Assembly: GCA_946187325.1 (NCBI GenBank)
Contig: CAMHQC010000006.1
Span: forward strand, 29,247 to 93,246
DNA length: 64,000 bases
Direction: 5' to 3'
Source of the DNA: an uncultured Clostridia bacterium
Lineage (GTDB): Bacteria; Bacillota; Clostridia; Oscillospirales; Acutalibacteraceae
A program made the translations under genes and the position numbers. Below the pieces are notes generated by a model. The model was not told the DNA's origin and ran no database searches. It was given only the letters and a program-made list of their open reading frames with translations. Positions 6,513 to 14,549 of this stretch are shown piece by piece. Numbering within the stretch: the first letter of the stretch is position 1; each line of letters opens with the position of its first letter.

Positions 6513-7714
6513 TGGATTGGACGACATATTTTTCTGCTGTGATAGATTTGACGACCTTATTGCTCGGTGTGCTCGGAATACTGATCACTTTTATCCTGCG
6601 TGATACCGAAAGTCAGTGGCGGAAATTTTGTGTTTTCTTCTTTTCTGTAATGATATTAAAAACGGTTGCCGCTCTGATCGGTCAGCTTGCCGCTCTGTAT
6701 TGGAAAAATATACCGCTTAAAACAGCGTGTGATTTCCTCGGCGTTTTGTTTTCATCTACCATTATTCCGCTGTTGACGCTTTACATCTTACGCTGTTGTT
6801 CGCAGGAGCCCCGCCAATCATTCCTGTGGAAGCTTATCCTCATCCTTTGGGGATTATCCGCAGCGGCAGCCATCGGCGACCTGCTGGAACGTACTCTTTT
6901 TACAGCCCCGACGCAGGACGGTACAGAGCATAAGCGCTGGTTGATACTGATTTATCTGCTTTTTACGGCAATCAGCCTGATCGTCTGCTTTGTCGCGGTG
7001 ATCCGCAGAAGAAAACAGCTTTCAAAATTCCAATTCATTCTCATATTGGTTTATTTGTTGGCGCCTGTTTCTGTTATGCTGCTTGCGATGGAACTGATGC
7101 TGTTTGTCGATCAGGGAAAGCGCTATCTCGAGCAAAAGGAAGAAATCGCTAACCAGAAGGTAAGTCTTGCCGTACTGCAAATGCGTCCGCATTTCATCTA
7201 CAACACAATGACGAGCATTTACTATCTGATTGATCAGGATGCGGCTAAAGCGCAAAAGGTAACGCTGAACTTCACCAATTATCTCAGAAAGAATTTTACT
7301 GCAATCGCCAAGGAGAGAACCATCCCGTTTACCGAGGAGTTGGAACACACAAAAGCGTATTTGTCAGTTGAGCAGGTGCGTTTTGAGGGTAAACTGTTTG
7401 TGGAGTTTGATACCGATTACACGAATTTCAGACTGCCTCCGCTTACCATTCAGCCAATTGTGGAAAACGCCGTCAAGCACGGAGTTGATCCCGACCTTGA
7501 TCCGCTTACCATCTATATTCAAACCCGAGAAGTAAAGAACGGCGTTGAAATAACCGTTGCCGACACCGGACCGGGCTTCGGCGCGAAGGACAACGACGAG
7601 CCGCATATCGCTTTAGGGAATATCCGCGAAAGGCTCGAAATGATGTGTAAGGGAAAAATGGAGATCGCTCCGCGCGACAGCGGAACCATAGTCAAAATAT
7701 ATATACCTCAATAA
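6509..7714 (+). CDS. LytS-type sensor histidine kinase
   Basis: 401 residues from ATG 6509 (ATG 6512 is also possible); AAGGGGG at 6494-6500 supports this start rather than the longer open frame. About six membrane helices in residues 5-205 are followed by a coiled linker. The His_kinase domain has the phospho-acceptor His in MRPHFIYNTM, as in the LytS/YesM/AgrC-like family. The ATPase part shows N box IVENAVKHG and G1 box VADTGPGFG. No extracellular sensor domain is visible, so the membrane block is the likely sensor. It is the partner of the overlapping XRE-receiver regulator. Confidence 0.9.
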   Translation: MMDWTTYFSAVIDLTTLLLGVLGILITFILRDTESQWRKFCVFFFSVMILKTVAALIGQLAALYWKNIPLKTACDFLGVLFSSTIIPLLTLYILRCCSQEPRQSFLWKLILILWGLSAAAAIGDLLERTLFTAPTQDGTEHKRWLILIYLLFTAISLIVCFVAVIRRRKQLSKFQFILILVYLLAPVSVMLLAMELMLFVDQGKRYLEQKEEIANQKVSLAVLQMRPHFIYNTMTSIYYLIDQDAAKAQKVTLNFTNYLRKNFTAIAKERTIPFTEELEHTKAYLSVEQVRFEGKLFVEFDTDYTNFRLPPLTIQPIVENAVKHGVDPDLDPLTIYIQTREVKNGVEITVADTGPGFGAKDNDEPHIALGNIRERLEMMCKGKMEIAPRDSGTIVKIYIPQ

Positions 7715-7756
7715 CGAAGCTGCGTTTACACCGATATATTACAACAAAACTACAGT

Positions 7757-7797
7757 TAAAAAGTCACTCTCCTAATCAAACAGAGAGTGACTTTAAT
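7757..7797 (+). terminator. Terminator of the regulator/kinase operon
   Basis: AAAGTCACTCT and AGAGTGACTTT arms around CCTAATCAAAC, followed by TAATTTTG. Confidence 0.8.
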
Positions 7798-7805
7798 TTT
7801 GTATC

Positions 7806-7910
7806 CTATTTACCTTTACTGTTAAGGTCGTTTTTTAGATTTATAAGTGATTGTATTAGTTTGCTTTGTTTATTCGCTGTTAAATAAACGCGATACTTCT
7901 TATTGGTCAT
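7806..7910 (-). CDS. 34-residue remnant-like small protein
   Basis: MTNKKYRVYLTANKQSKLIQ and following residues to a TAG, preceded by AAGGAAAGG. The opening resembles small proteins common on Clostridial mobile elements that are usually longer, so this may be a truncated version. It sits near the right end of the segment that splits tRNA-Arg, which fits a mobile-element remnant. Confidence 0.5.
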   Translation of the reverse strand: MTNKKYRVYLTANKQSKLIQSLINLKNDLNSKGK

Positions 7911-8118
7911 ATAATTCAATCCTTTCCTTGCTTTTTTATACTATTATAAAGTACAATATATTTACAGGAAAGTATGCGATAATTCAGTATTATAAGTTGA
8001 TGTTCGTTCAGTATTAAATTATGTTTTTTGCTTTGAAAAATACAGTAGTCATTTAGTGATAAAAAATCATTTTTATCACGTTTTTAACAGGGAAACATAC
8101 AACTTGCAAAACGGCTTT

Positions 8119-8168
8119 TTGCTAATAATCTGCTAATAAGACTATTTGAAAACGGTTGATATTAGCAA
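8119..8168. repeat. TTGCTAATAA repeat cluster, right end of insert
   Basis: Direct copies at 8119 (TTGCTAATAA) and 8130 (CTGCTAATAA) and an inverted ATTAGCAA at 8161. The motif is the same as at 2123-2242. The stretch 7911-8118 between the small gene and this cluster is AT-rich with nothing else I can identify. Confidence 0.65.
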
Positions 8169-8269
8169 GTTTTAGTTAAAATCAGATTAACACCCAAACA
8201 TTGTGAAACCCGCATAAATACTGAATTATTTGGCATTGTTTAAGTCTGAAAAATCCGATGCGGGAGGTG

Positions 8270-8313
8270 CTCCTAAGCGAAAGGCCGGGGTTCGAATCCC
8301 TTTTGGCGCGCCA
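8270..8313 (+). pseudogene. 3' half of the split tRNA-Arg(CCT)
   Basis: CTCCTAA (anticodon loop), GCGAA (anticodon stem), variable loop, T-arm with GGTTCGAATCC, acceptor strand TTGGCGC, G, CCA. The upstream sequence (GATGCGGGAGGTG) is not tRNA. Only the 7-base loop CTCCTAA is shared with 1871-1877, the size and place of a typical tyrosine-recombinase crossover overlap. Confidence 0.88.
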
Positions 8314-8316
8314 AAA

Positions 8317-8460
8317 CAAAAGGGATTCGAAAGGGCGTAAATAAAACAGTCCTGTGGACTGTTTTTAGCCCGTAGCGTTTATGATATTTTAGCTTTGAAC
8401 AAGCCACAAGGTTCGAGATTAATCGTTTTATATATATTAATTGTACTTTTGGCGCGCCAA
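8317..8460 (+). repeat. Empty tRNA-flanking repeat unit, Arg type
   Basis: Starts with CAAAAGGGATTCGAA, the reverse complement of the tRNA-Arg T-loop/3' strand. It continues with hairpin AAACAGTCC-TGT-GGACTGTTTTT and core AGCGTTTATGATATTTTAGC, GAACAAGCC, AAGGTTCGAGA, and ends with TTTTGGCGCGCCA, identical to the 3' end of the adjacent tRNA-Arg half. It is the same architecture as the tRNA-Ser-type units at 1334-1478 but with Arg ends. Confidence 0.75.
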
Positions 8461-8494
8461 AACAAAAGAGCCTTAACGGCTCTTTTTGTTTTGC
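8460..8494 (+). terminator. Terminator hairpin after Arg-type unit
   Basis: AAACAAAAGAGCC/GGCTCTTTTTGTTT arms with a TTAA loop, directly after the tRNA-end copy. Confidence 0.75.
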
Positions 8495-8496
8495 TC

Positions 8497-8634
8497 AAAA
8501 GGGATTCGAAAGGGCGTAAATAATACAGTCCTGTGGACTGTTTTTAGCCCGTAGCGCTTATGAGTATTTCAGCAATGAACAAGCCGCAAGGTTCGAGATT
8601 AATCGTTTTATATATATTAATTGTACTTTTGGCG
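8497..8634 (+). repeat. Second Arg-type repeat unit, end-truncated
   Basis: Same order as 8317-8460 with a few changes (GAGTATTTCAGCAATGAACAAGCC). It stops at TTTTGGCG, lacking the last five bases of the tRNA-end copy, where the patatin-gene terminator begins. Confidence 0.7.
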
Positions 8635-8670
8635 AAAAAAAGCAGACAGTTTAATAGCTGCCTGCTTTTT
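8634..8670 (-). terminator. Terminator of the patatin-like gene
   Basis: AAAAAGCAG and CTGCTTTTT arms (with an inner CAG/CTG pair) overlapping the stop of the minus-strand gene, T run on the minus strand. Confidence 0.75.
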
Positions 8671-9517
8671 AAGTATCTAAGAACTGTTTTAATTTGTTAA
8701 GATTCTTTTCGGCGACGCTCCTGCCGATATTATAAACCTTCCTTAAAACCTCCGCGTCGTGTTCAATACGACCGATAGGGAGCTTTTCTTCGGGGCAGAT
8801 GATAAACGCGCTATTATTATTTTCCTGTTCAAAAACATATTCGCGTTGTTTATTGTACATTTCGTGGCGGTTTTCTATACATTTTATCATATTAGGGTAC
8901 TTTCTGAGCGAGAATCTCATAAGCCCCATAGCCGAAGCCTTTTCCTTGGTAAAGTCCCTCGGTTGAGTGAGGATAACTACATTTTTCTCGAAGCCTTTAT
9001 TTACCATAAACTCGAGCGGTATAGAGTCCGACATTCCGCCGTCGAGCATAGTCCGCCCGCCGACCTTTACGGGTTTAGATACCATCGGCATTGACGCCGA
9101 AGCCCTGAACCATTCGTATGTATCGTCCGTGACTTTATTGCAAAGCTGATAGACAGGCTTGCCTGTGTAAACATCAGTACATACAACGTAAAATTCTATA
9201 TTAGAATTATTATAAGTTTCTTTGTCGAATTTATCGAGCTTATCGGGGATAGTATGGTAACAAAATTCCGCGCCGAAAATGTCGCCCGTTTTAATCAGCG
9301 AGCGCACACTGCAATAGCGTTTATCCTTACAGTATTTCGTATTATATCGGATAACCCTGCCGATTTGCTTTGATTTAAAGTTACATCCGAAAGCCGCTCC
9401 CGCCGATACCCCGACGCAACCGTCAAAATCTATTCCGTTTTCCATAAGAACATCGCATACCCCCGCGGTAAACATTCCGCGCATAGCTCCGCCCTCAAGC
9501 ACTAAACCTGTTCTCAC
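8669..9517 (-). CDS. Patatin-like phospholipase family protein
   Basis: 282 residues, cytoplasmic. Glycine-rich oxyanion loop GLVLEGGAMRGMF at the N-terminus, nucleophile Ser in GVSAGA (about residue 39) and catalytic Asp in LDGGMSD (about 160) define the patatin (RssA/YjjU-like) acyl hydrolase family with a Ser-Asp dyad. It presumably cleaves acyl chains from membrane lipids; the natural substrate is not inferable. Single gene with its own terminator at 8634-8670. Confidence 0.9.
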   Translation of the reverse strand: MRTGLVLEGGAMRGMFTAGVCDVLMENGIDFDGCVGVSAGAAFGCNFKSKQIGRVIRYNTKYCKDKRYCSVRSLIKTGDIFGAEFCYHTIPDKLDKFDKETYNNSNIEFYVVCTDVYTGKPVYQLCNKVTDDTYEWFRASASMPMVSKPVKVGGRTMLDGGMSDSIPLEFMVNKGFEKNVVILTQPRDFTKEKASAMGLMRFSLRKYPNMIKCIENRHEMYNKQREYVFEQENNNSAFIICPEEKLPIGRIEHDAEVLRKVYNIGRSVAEKNLNKLKQFLDT

Positions 9518-9569
9518 AAGCCGTCACCTCTTTAGTTTGATAAACTATTATATCATACTTCTAAGAAAA

Positions 9570-9770
9570 TTAAAAGTTGTAGTCGGTGAGATAGTTCTCG
9601 AGAATATCGGGGAAGAAATCAAGGTCAACGTCACAGCGGTTACAGGTATCGACTAAGTTTTTAACTGCTTCATAATCGCCCGCGATATCCTCGTAAACGA
9701 TAACCTTTGTCGCTTTTAATCCGTAACCCTTGCTTTTATCTTTAGGTTTTATCAATTCGTAGGTTGTCAT
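9570..9770 (-). CDS. Small DUF6514-like protein
   Basis: 66 residues, soluble. YGLKATKVIVYEDIAGDYEA followed by VKNLVDTCNRCDVDLDFFPD and a C-terminal LENYL resembles the short DUF6514-type proteins of Clostridia (function unknown). CGGGTGATA at usual distance serves as ribosome binding site. The 9771-9983 gap upstream holds only AT-rich sequence and the hairpin at 9932-9963. Confidence 0.6.
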   Translation of the reverse strand: MTTYELIKPKDKSKGYGLKATKVIVYEDIAGDYEAVKNLVDTCNRCDVDLDFFPDILENYLTDYNF

Positions 9771-9931
9771 ATTATCACCCGTTAAAGTATGATAATTATA
9801 TTATAGTCAATAATATTCACAAATCAACTTTCTTTACACAATTGTAAATGAGTTGATATTTTATTTTGATAAATCTTTATAAAAGTGACAAATATTTACA
9901 TAATAATTAAGTATATGAACTAAATGTAATA

Positions 9932-9963
9932 CTCCCTGTACATTCTTGTGAACATACAGGGAG
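9932..9963. terminator. Hairpin downstream of metallophosphoesterase gene
   Basis: CTCCCTGTA and TACAGGGAG arms with an inner loop. The T-rich side is on the plus strand, so termination of the minus-strand gene is plausible but not clean. Confidence 0.5.
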
Positions 9964-9983
9964 CTTTTATTTCTTTTAAAGAA

Positions 9984-10571
9984 CTATATTTCTATTATAC
10001 AATAGTTAAACGCGTTTACAACTGTAGTTGTTTCTACGTTAGTTTTCTGCGGAATAAACGCGCCGTAGTTGCGGTGAATATGTCCGTGGAAAAAGAGCTT
10101 CGGGTGGTATTTATGTATAAGCTTGTTGAAACATTCGAACCCTCGGTGAGCCGTACTGTCGAAATCGTTTAAGTGTCTCGCGGGAGCGTGGGTTACGAGT
10201 ATATCGAACCCTTTGTGCTTAAACAGCGAAAACTTCAGACGGAGGATTTTACGTTTCATCTGCTTTTCCGTATACATATATTTTCCTTTTCGGTATCGGT
10301 AAGAACCTCCGAGCCCGAGTATCCTTAGACCTTTGTATTCGAAAATTTTGTTATCAATACAGATACATCCCTCGGGAACGCGCTTGAAGTTTTCATCGTG
10401 ATTGCCGTGAATATATACAAGCGGACATCCCGCCATAGTGACGAGAAACTCGAGGTACTCTTCCGATAAATCACCGCATCCGATTATAAGGTCAAATCCG
10501 CTGAGCTTACCGGGGGAGTAGTGGTCGTAAAAATACTCCGACTCAACATCGGCGACAGCTAATATCCTCAC
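9984..10571 (-). CDS. Metallophosphoesterase
   Basis: 195 residues, cytoplasmic. Motifs of the calcineurin-like family: MRILAVADV (in place of D-x-H), GCGDLSEEY, GNHDENF, THAPARH and HGHIHRNYG. The first motif has Asp-Val-Glu where Asp-x-His is usual, so one metal ligand differs. Its start overlaps the 3' end of the BMP-like gene by four bases, so the two are co-expressed. Confidence 0.88.
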   Translation of the reverse strand: MRILAVADVESEYFYDHYSPGKLSGFDLIIGCGDLSEEYLEFLVTMAGCPLVYIHGNHDENFKRVPEGCICIDNKIFEYKGLRILGLGGSYRYRKGKYMYTEKQMKRKILRLKFSLFKHKGFDILVTHAPARHLNDFDSTAHRGFECFNKLIHKYHPKLFFHGHIHRNYGAFIPQKTNVETTTVVNAFNYCIIEI

Positions 10572-12535
10572 TCGTCGTCACCGCCCTTATCGCTCAGGCT
10601 CGCGCCGGCTTTTTTGGACTTATCTATCCCCGCCGTCTCGACCGTAGCTTTACCCATATCGGTAAGTTCTTCATAACGGGGGATAGAGCCGATGACATTT
10701 TCGACCAGGTAGTCCATATTTATAATTTGTTCAAGGCTTAACGACTTCTGTGATTCGCCGATTTTTTCGCCTTTCTGATTTATAAGCGGAGTTAAAAACG
10801 GAATACAAACATCGTGCTTGATGCTTTCTTTAAGAAGATCGCAAAATCTCTTTGACGCGGTTGAGAGAGTTTCTGAGTACACGATATCCACAACGTCAGA
10901 CGACATACCCAAGAAGTAGTTTAGCGCCTTACTGCTGCTTTCGTATTCGGATTTAAGAGTTTTACTGAAAACTCTCCTGAGAATAGTCTCGTAGTAAATA
11001 CCCCATCTCCAAACCGGGTTCGCGATTAACTCAAGCGTATCGCCGTTAACGTAGGACAGACCGTAGCTGTTTCGGTCGTCGTTTAAGAAACGAGCCGTGT
11101 CCTGTGACGAAATAAAATGCACGCCTTGATTTTTAAGAGCCAAAGCCGCGTCTTTGGCGCCCTTAATAGCCGACCATTCAAGGTATACCTTAGCGCGCGG
11201 ATTTGTCATCTGAGCGCCGAGAGCGAACGCGTTAATCGCGGCGATTTGTCCGTATATCGGATAGTCGCATACGTAACCGAGTTTACCGCTTTCGCTGAGC
11301 GTACCCGCAAGAGCGCCGAGTATAAACTTAGCTTCGTACATACGCGTGTAATAGGTGCGGATATAGCGGTGCGATGTGTTCAGCGAGCAGTTCATTATAA
11401 TAACGTTAGGATGGTCTACAGCGGCTCTCAAGCTAGCCTGAAGCAGCCGCGGAGTAGTGGTAAAGATAATGTCGCTTTTATCGTCTACAGCTTGTTTAAT
11501 CACCTTTAGCGGATCATCCGCCATAGCGTTAGTGTAGGCTTTAGTTTCAATCTTTCCGTCAAAAATCTGCTGTACATATTTTCTGCCTTTTTCGTGTTCG
11601 TGAACCCAGCCCGAGCTTTCAGGAGTACCGTCGTAGATAAACGCCGCTTTTAAAACGGACGGATTTATTACAGGCAGAACCTTCGATAAAACGCTCGGCT
11701 TCTTTTCCTCGGGAGGATCGGTTTTAATTTCGATAGGAGCCTCGTCCTGCTGGAGCGAAACTTCCTCCCATATTTTAGAGAGGTTTTTCTTTATAATATC
11801 GGAATCGCTGTGTTTAAGCTCATTGTAGCCGTAAACCTTGATGTAGCTGAGTATCGCGTCACCGATAGTGGACTGGAGCTTTTCGCCGCCCTTAGCGATA
11901 TACGCCTTTTTAAAGCGGTAATATACGGCGGAAAAACCGCTTATTTCATCATCGTTCCACTGCTCGTCGGCTTCTTTACCCAACAGCTTTTGGAGCTGGG
12001 CGAAACGCCCTTTTTTACTGAACTCAATAAAATTAATTTTGCTGAGTTTATAGAAATCCAAAAACTCGTAATAAAGCGTAGTTTCGTAATCGTCGGTTTT
12101 TTCGGGCAAAATACGAGTTACGTGTCCGACAATTGTTTCCGCCTTAAAGTATTTCAGCACGCTTACGCGCTTGTTGCCTTCCTGAACATAAAAACGGTTC
12201 ATATATTCGTAAGCGGTAATCGGATCGCGGATACCTTCGTTAAGGTGAGCGTCGCAAAGCCGTTTCCATTTATCGGCGAACTCGGTTTTTTCCTCGAGTA
12301 TAGGCATAAAATTCGCCGCGAAAGCGTTCGAGCGTCCTTTTGTTTTAGTACCGACAATTTTCTCGGCGGGAATCTGTACAAGCCCGAGGTCTATCCCTGA
12401 GGAAGTGTTTTCAGACGAAATAAACTCGTCCAGAACAGGTAAAAACGGAGATTTACCCTTGCTGACGCAAGCGCGGTATTCTTTTTGAGCAAGCTTCAGA
12501 GCTTCTTTATAATATGTTTCAGGCATATCATTCAC
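10568..12535 (-). CDS. Cytoplasmic BMP-type binding protein with ParB-like N-domain
   Basis: 655 residues with no signal peptide or lipobox. Residues about 50-190 contain a ParB/Srx-like segment (LVQIPAEKIVGT, FYVQEGNKRVSVLKYF), residues about 200-270 are helical, and residues about 290-620 are a BMP/PnrA-type periplasmic-binding fold (LKAAFIYDGTPESSGWVHEH, LGYVCDYPIYGQIAAINAFA). BMP proteins normally bind purine nucleosides outside the cell for ABC import. Without export signal or transporter genes nearby, this one is more likely an intracellular ligand sensor. It is coupled to a metallophosphoesterase through a 4-base overlap. Confidence 0.75.
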   Translation of the reverse strand: MNDMPETYYKEALKLAQKEYRACVSKGKSPFLPVLDEFISSENTSSGIDLGLVQIPAEKIVGTKTKGRSNAFAANFMPILEEKTEFADKWKRLCDAHLNEGIRDPITAYEYMNRFYVQEGNKRVSVLKYFKAETIVGHVTRILPEKTDDYETTLYYEFLDFYKLSKINFIEFSKKGRFAQLQKLLGKEADEQWNDDEISGFSAVYYRFKKAYIAKGGEKLQSTIGDAILSYIKVYGYNELKHSDSDIIKKNLSKIWEEVSLQQDEAPIEIKTDPPEEKKPSVLSKVLPVINPSVLKAAFIYDGTPESSGWVHEHEKGRKYVQQIFDGKIETKAYTNAMADDPLKVIKQAVDDKSDIIFTTTPRLLQASLRAAVDHPNVIIMNCSLNTSHRYIRTYYTRMYEAKFILGALAGTLSESGKLGYVCDYPIYGQIAAINAFALGAQMTNPRAKVYLEWSAIKGAKDAALALKNQGVHFISSQDTARFLNDDRNSYGLSYVNGDTLELIANPVWRWGIYYETILRRVFSKTLKSEYESSSKALNYFLGMSSDVVDIVYSETLSTASKRFCDLLKESIKHDVCIPFLTPLINQKGEKIGESQKSLSLEQIINMDYLVENVIGSIPRYEELTDMGKATVETAGIDKSKKAGASLSDKGGDDE

Positions 12536-12589
12536 TCCTAAATGTGTATATAAATAGTATAATACAAATCTCGTTTGTTGTCTATAGAA

Positions 12590-12621
12590 AACGGTCGGGA
12601 AAACTTGCGTTTACCCGACCG
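12590..12621 (-). terminator. Terminator of LRR lipoprotein gene
   Basis: CGGTCGGG and CCCGACCG arms with inner pairing, followed by TTTTC on the minus strand. Confidence 0.85.
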
Positions 12622-12640
12622 AATAATTCAGTTGTTTAGT

Positions 12641-13648
12641 TTAATTAACCTTAACGCTCTTATCGAACGCCTTGTCGTTAACGTTACAGCTCTTGGGAAC
12701 AGTAACCTTACTGATAGCGCAATTCGCGAAAGCGTTACTGCCGATGCTTGTAATGCTGTCGGAGAAGGTAACGTCGGAGAGCTTTTTACATCCGTAGAAA
12801 GTAAAGTTGCCGATAATCGTAACGTTCTTCGGGAAACTGAGCTTTTTAACGCTCTCGCAACTCTCGAATACTCTTACGCCGATATTGCTGACGCCCTTAC
12901 CGAAGTCGATTTCCTCTAAAGCCTTACAATCCTTGAAAGCGTATCCGCCGAGCATAAAGAGGCTGTCGGGGAGTTTAATTTTTTCAAGAGAAGTACATCC
13001 CTCAAAGATGTTACTGCCCATTCTTGTGATATTCTCGGAAAGTGTAACTTCCTCAAGACCTGTACATCCGTTGAAAGTATTGTCGTTTAAGAGAGATACT
13101 GTGTCGGGAATAGTGATTTCCTCGATAGAAGTACAACCCGCGAACGCCTGCATAGCGATGCTCTCGAGTTTACCGGGTAGCTCGATATCGGAAAGCTTCT
13201 TACAACCCTCGAAAGCGAATCCGCCTATACTTTTAACGGTATCGGGAAGGTCAACTTCCTCGAGCTTAGCGCAGTTCTTAAACGCGCTTGCGCCGATATT
13301 ATCGATACCCTCGAGAATCTCAACTTCCTTGAGCGACTTATTATTCTCGAAAGCGTTAGCCGAAATTCTCGTAACGGCGTTACCTTTAATAAAAGAGGGA
13401 ACGGTAAGCTTCTTTAAGCTCTTATCCTTAAGACCGGTAATACTGGCCTCGCCCTCAACTACCTCGTACTTAACCTTTTTGTAATCGCCGTTATTATCGA
13501 CAGCTTTTACGGTAGCGGCTTCGGTAGCTTTTACCTCGGCTTTAGTTTCTTTCTCTACGCTCGCGGACTGATTAGAACCGCCGCAGCCTGAGAAAATCAT
13601 CATAACCGCTAAGCCCGCGGTCAAGGCGCCTGTTAGTAATTTTTTCAT
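12641..13648 (-). CDS. BspA-type leucine-rich-repeat lipoprotein
   Basis: 335 residues. Signal peptide with lipobox FSGC (Cys about 22), then a Ser/Lys/Ala linker and about ten LRR_5 (BspA/TpLRR) repeats of 23 residues of the form AFxxCxxLxxIxLPxxVxxIGxxAF. It is a lipid-anchored surface protein; the family mediates adhesion or ligand binding. Repeats are numerous enough to fill the protein and no other domain is visible. Confidence 0.9.
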   Translation of the reverse strand: MKKLLTGALTAGLAVMMIFSGCGGSNQSASVEKETKAEVKATEAATVKAVDNNGDYKKVKYEVVEGEASITGLKDKSLKKLTVPSFIKGNAVTRISANAFENNKSLKEVEILEGIDNIGASAFKNCAKLEEVDLPDTVKSIGGFAFEGCKKLSDIELPGKLESIAMQAFAGCTSIEEITIPDTVSLLNDNTFNGCTGLEEVTLSENITRMGSNIFEGCTSLEKIKLPDSLFMLGGYAFKDCKALEEIDFGKGVSNIGVRVFESCESVKKLSFPKNVTIIGNFTFYGCKKLSDVTFSDSITSIGSNAFANCAISKVTVPKSCNVNDKAFDKSVKVN

Positions 13649-13884
13649 AATTTCACACTCCTAAAATAGTATACTTTAATAATACAGAGATTTTCGCTAA
13701 AAATCAATACCTATTTGATAAAGAGTTTATTATTTTGGGACTTAAAAAACTTGTACCCCTTATTAAAGAGGTCAAAATCGCTGCGTAAAAAAGCATAAAA
13801 AACCGCAATTTTCCGATATGGAAAAATGCAGTATTTATATCACAATTTTTACTTTTTATTTTTGTTATAATTCTTCGAAATCTC

Positions 13885-13914
13885 TTGACAAAGTATCATT
13901 ATTTATAGTAAAAT
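13885..13914 (+). promoter_or_regulatory. Promoter of the small lipoprotein gene
   Basis: TTGACA (13885-13890), 18-base spacer, TAAAAT (13909-13914). The rest of 13678-13950 is AT-rich with no gene seen. Confidence 0.75.
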
Positions 13915-14053
13915 GTTCAATAAGTAGGTACGCTTATTATAACAATTAGTGTCTATATTGGCAGTAAATACCAATTTGATGATAATTTTACACAAAAACT
14001 GCGTAGTTATTTACACATTTTTTAATTCAAACAGAGAGGCTGTGGCTGTATTT

Positions 14054-14530
14054 ATGCGGCTATATATAAAGAAAAGGACAATCGCCCTGCTTATCGGCAC
14101 GGTTGTGTCCGCGGTAATTCTATCGTCTTGCGGTTGCGCGGGAGGTAATGTTACAAAAAACACCTCCGCCGTTTCCAAAACGACTTCCGAAGCTTCCGCC
14201 GGCGGTACAAACGTTACCAAGGATAAAGACGGTAACACTGTCACCAAGGATAAAAACGGCGAGATTGTCTCGGTTAAGGACAAAAGCGGTAAGAGCGTTG
14301 ATGTAAAAAAATACATCGCCTCGCATCCCTCGGCGAAGGTATCTAAGTCCGATACTTCTAAGAGTAAATCCGCGTCCAAGGGTTCAGTTAAGACTAATTC
14401 CTCTAAAACTAAGTCAAGCTCAAAGACCAATAAATCCACTTCATCTAAAAACGGCGTAGAAAAGGAAATTCCCCGCATAGTAGAAACTTCTCCCAAGGCA
14501 ACTTCTAAGGAAACTTTTCCCGATTTTTAG
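14054..14530 (+). CDS. Small repetitive lipoprotein with EIPxI...TFPDF tail
   Basis: 158 residues from ATG 14054; the frame is open for 35 codons upstream, but the signal peptide (KKRTIALLIGTVVSAVILSS, lipobox Cys) begins here. After the lipobox come Lys/Asp/Gly repeats (VTKDKDGNTVTKDKNGE) and a Ser/Lys-rich stretch. The last 22 residues (EIPRIVET...TFPDF) resemble the end of the 49-residue peptide encoded after the giant gene. I do not recognise the family. It probably belongs functionally with the giant surface protein that follows. Confidence 0.7.
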   Translation: MRLYIKKRTIALLIGTVVSAVILSSCGCAGGNVTKNTSAVSKTTSEASAGGTNVTKDKDGNTVTKDKNGEIVSVKDKSGKSVDVKKYIASHPSAKVSKSDTSKSKSASKGSVKTNSSKTKSSSKTNKSTSSKNGVEKEIPRIVETSPKATSKETFPDF

Positions 14531-14549
14531 TTCATATAAAAGGAAATTA

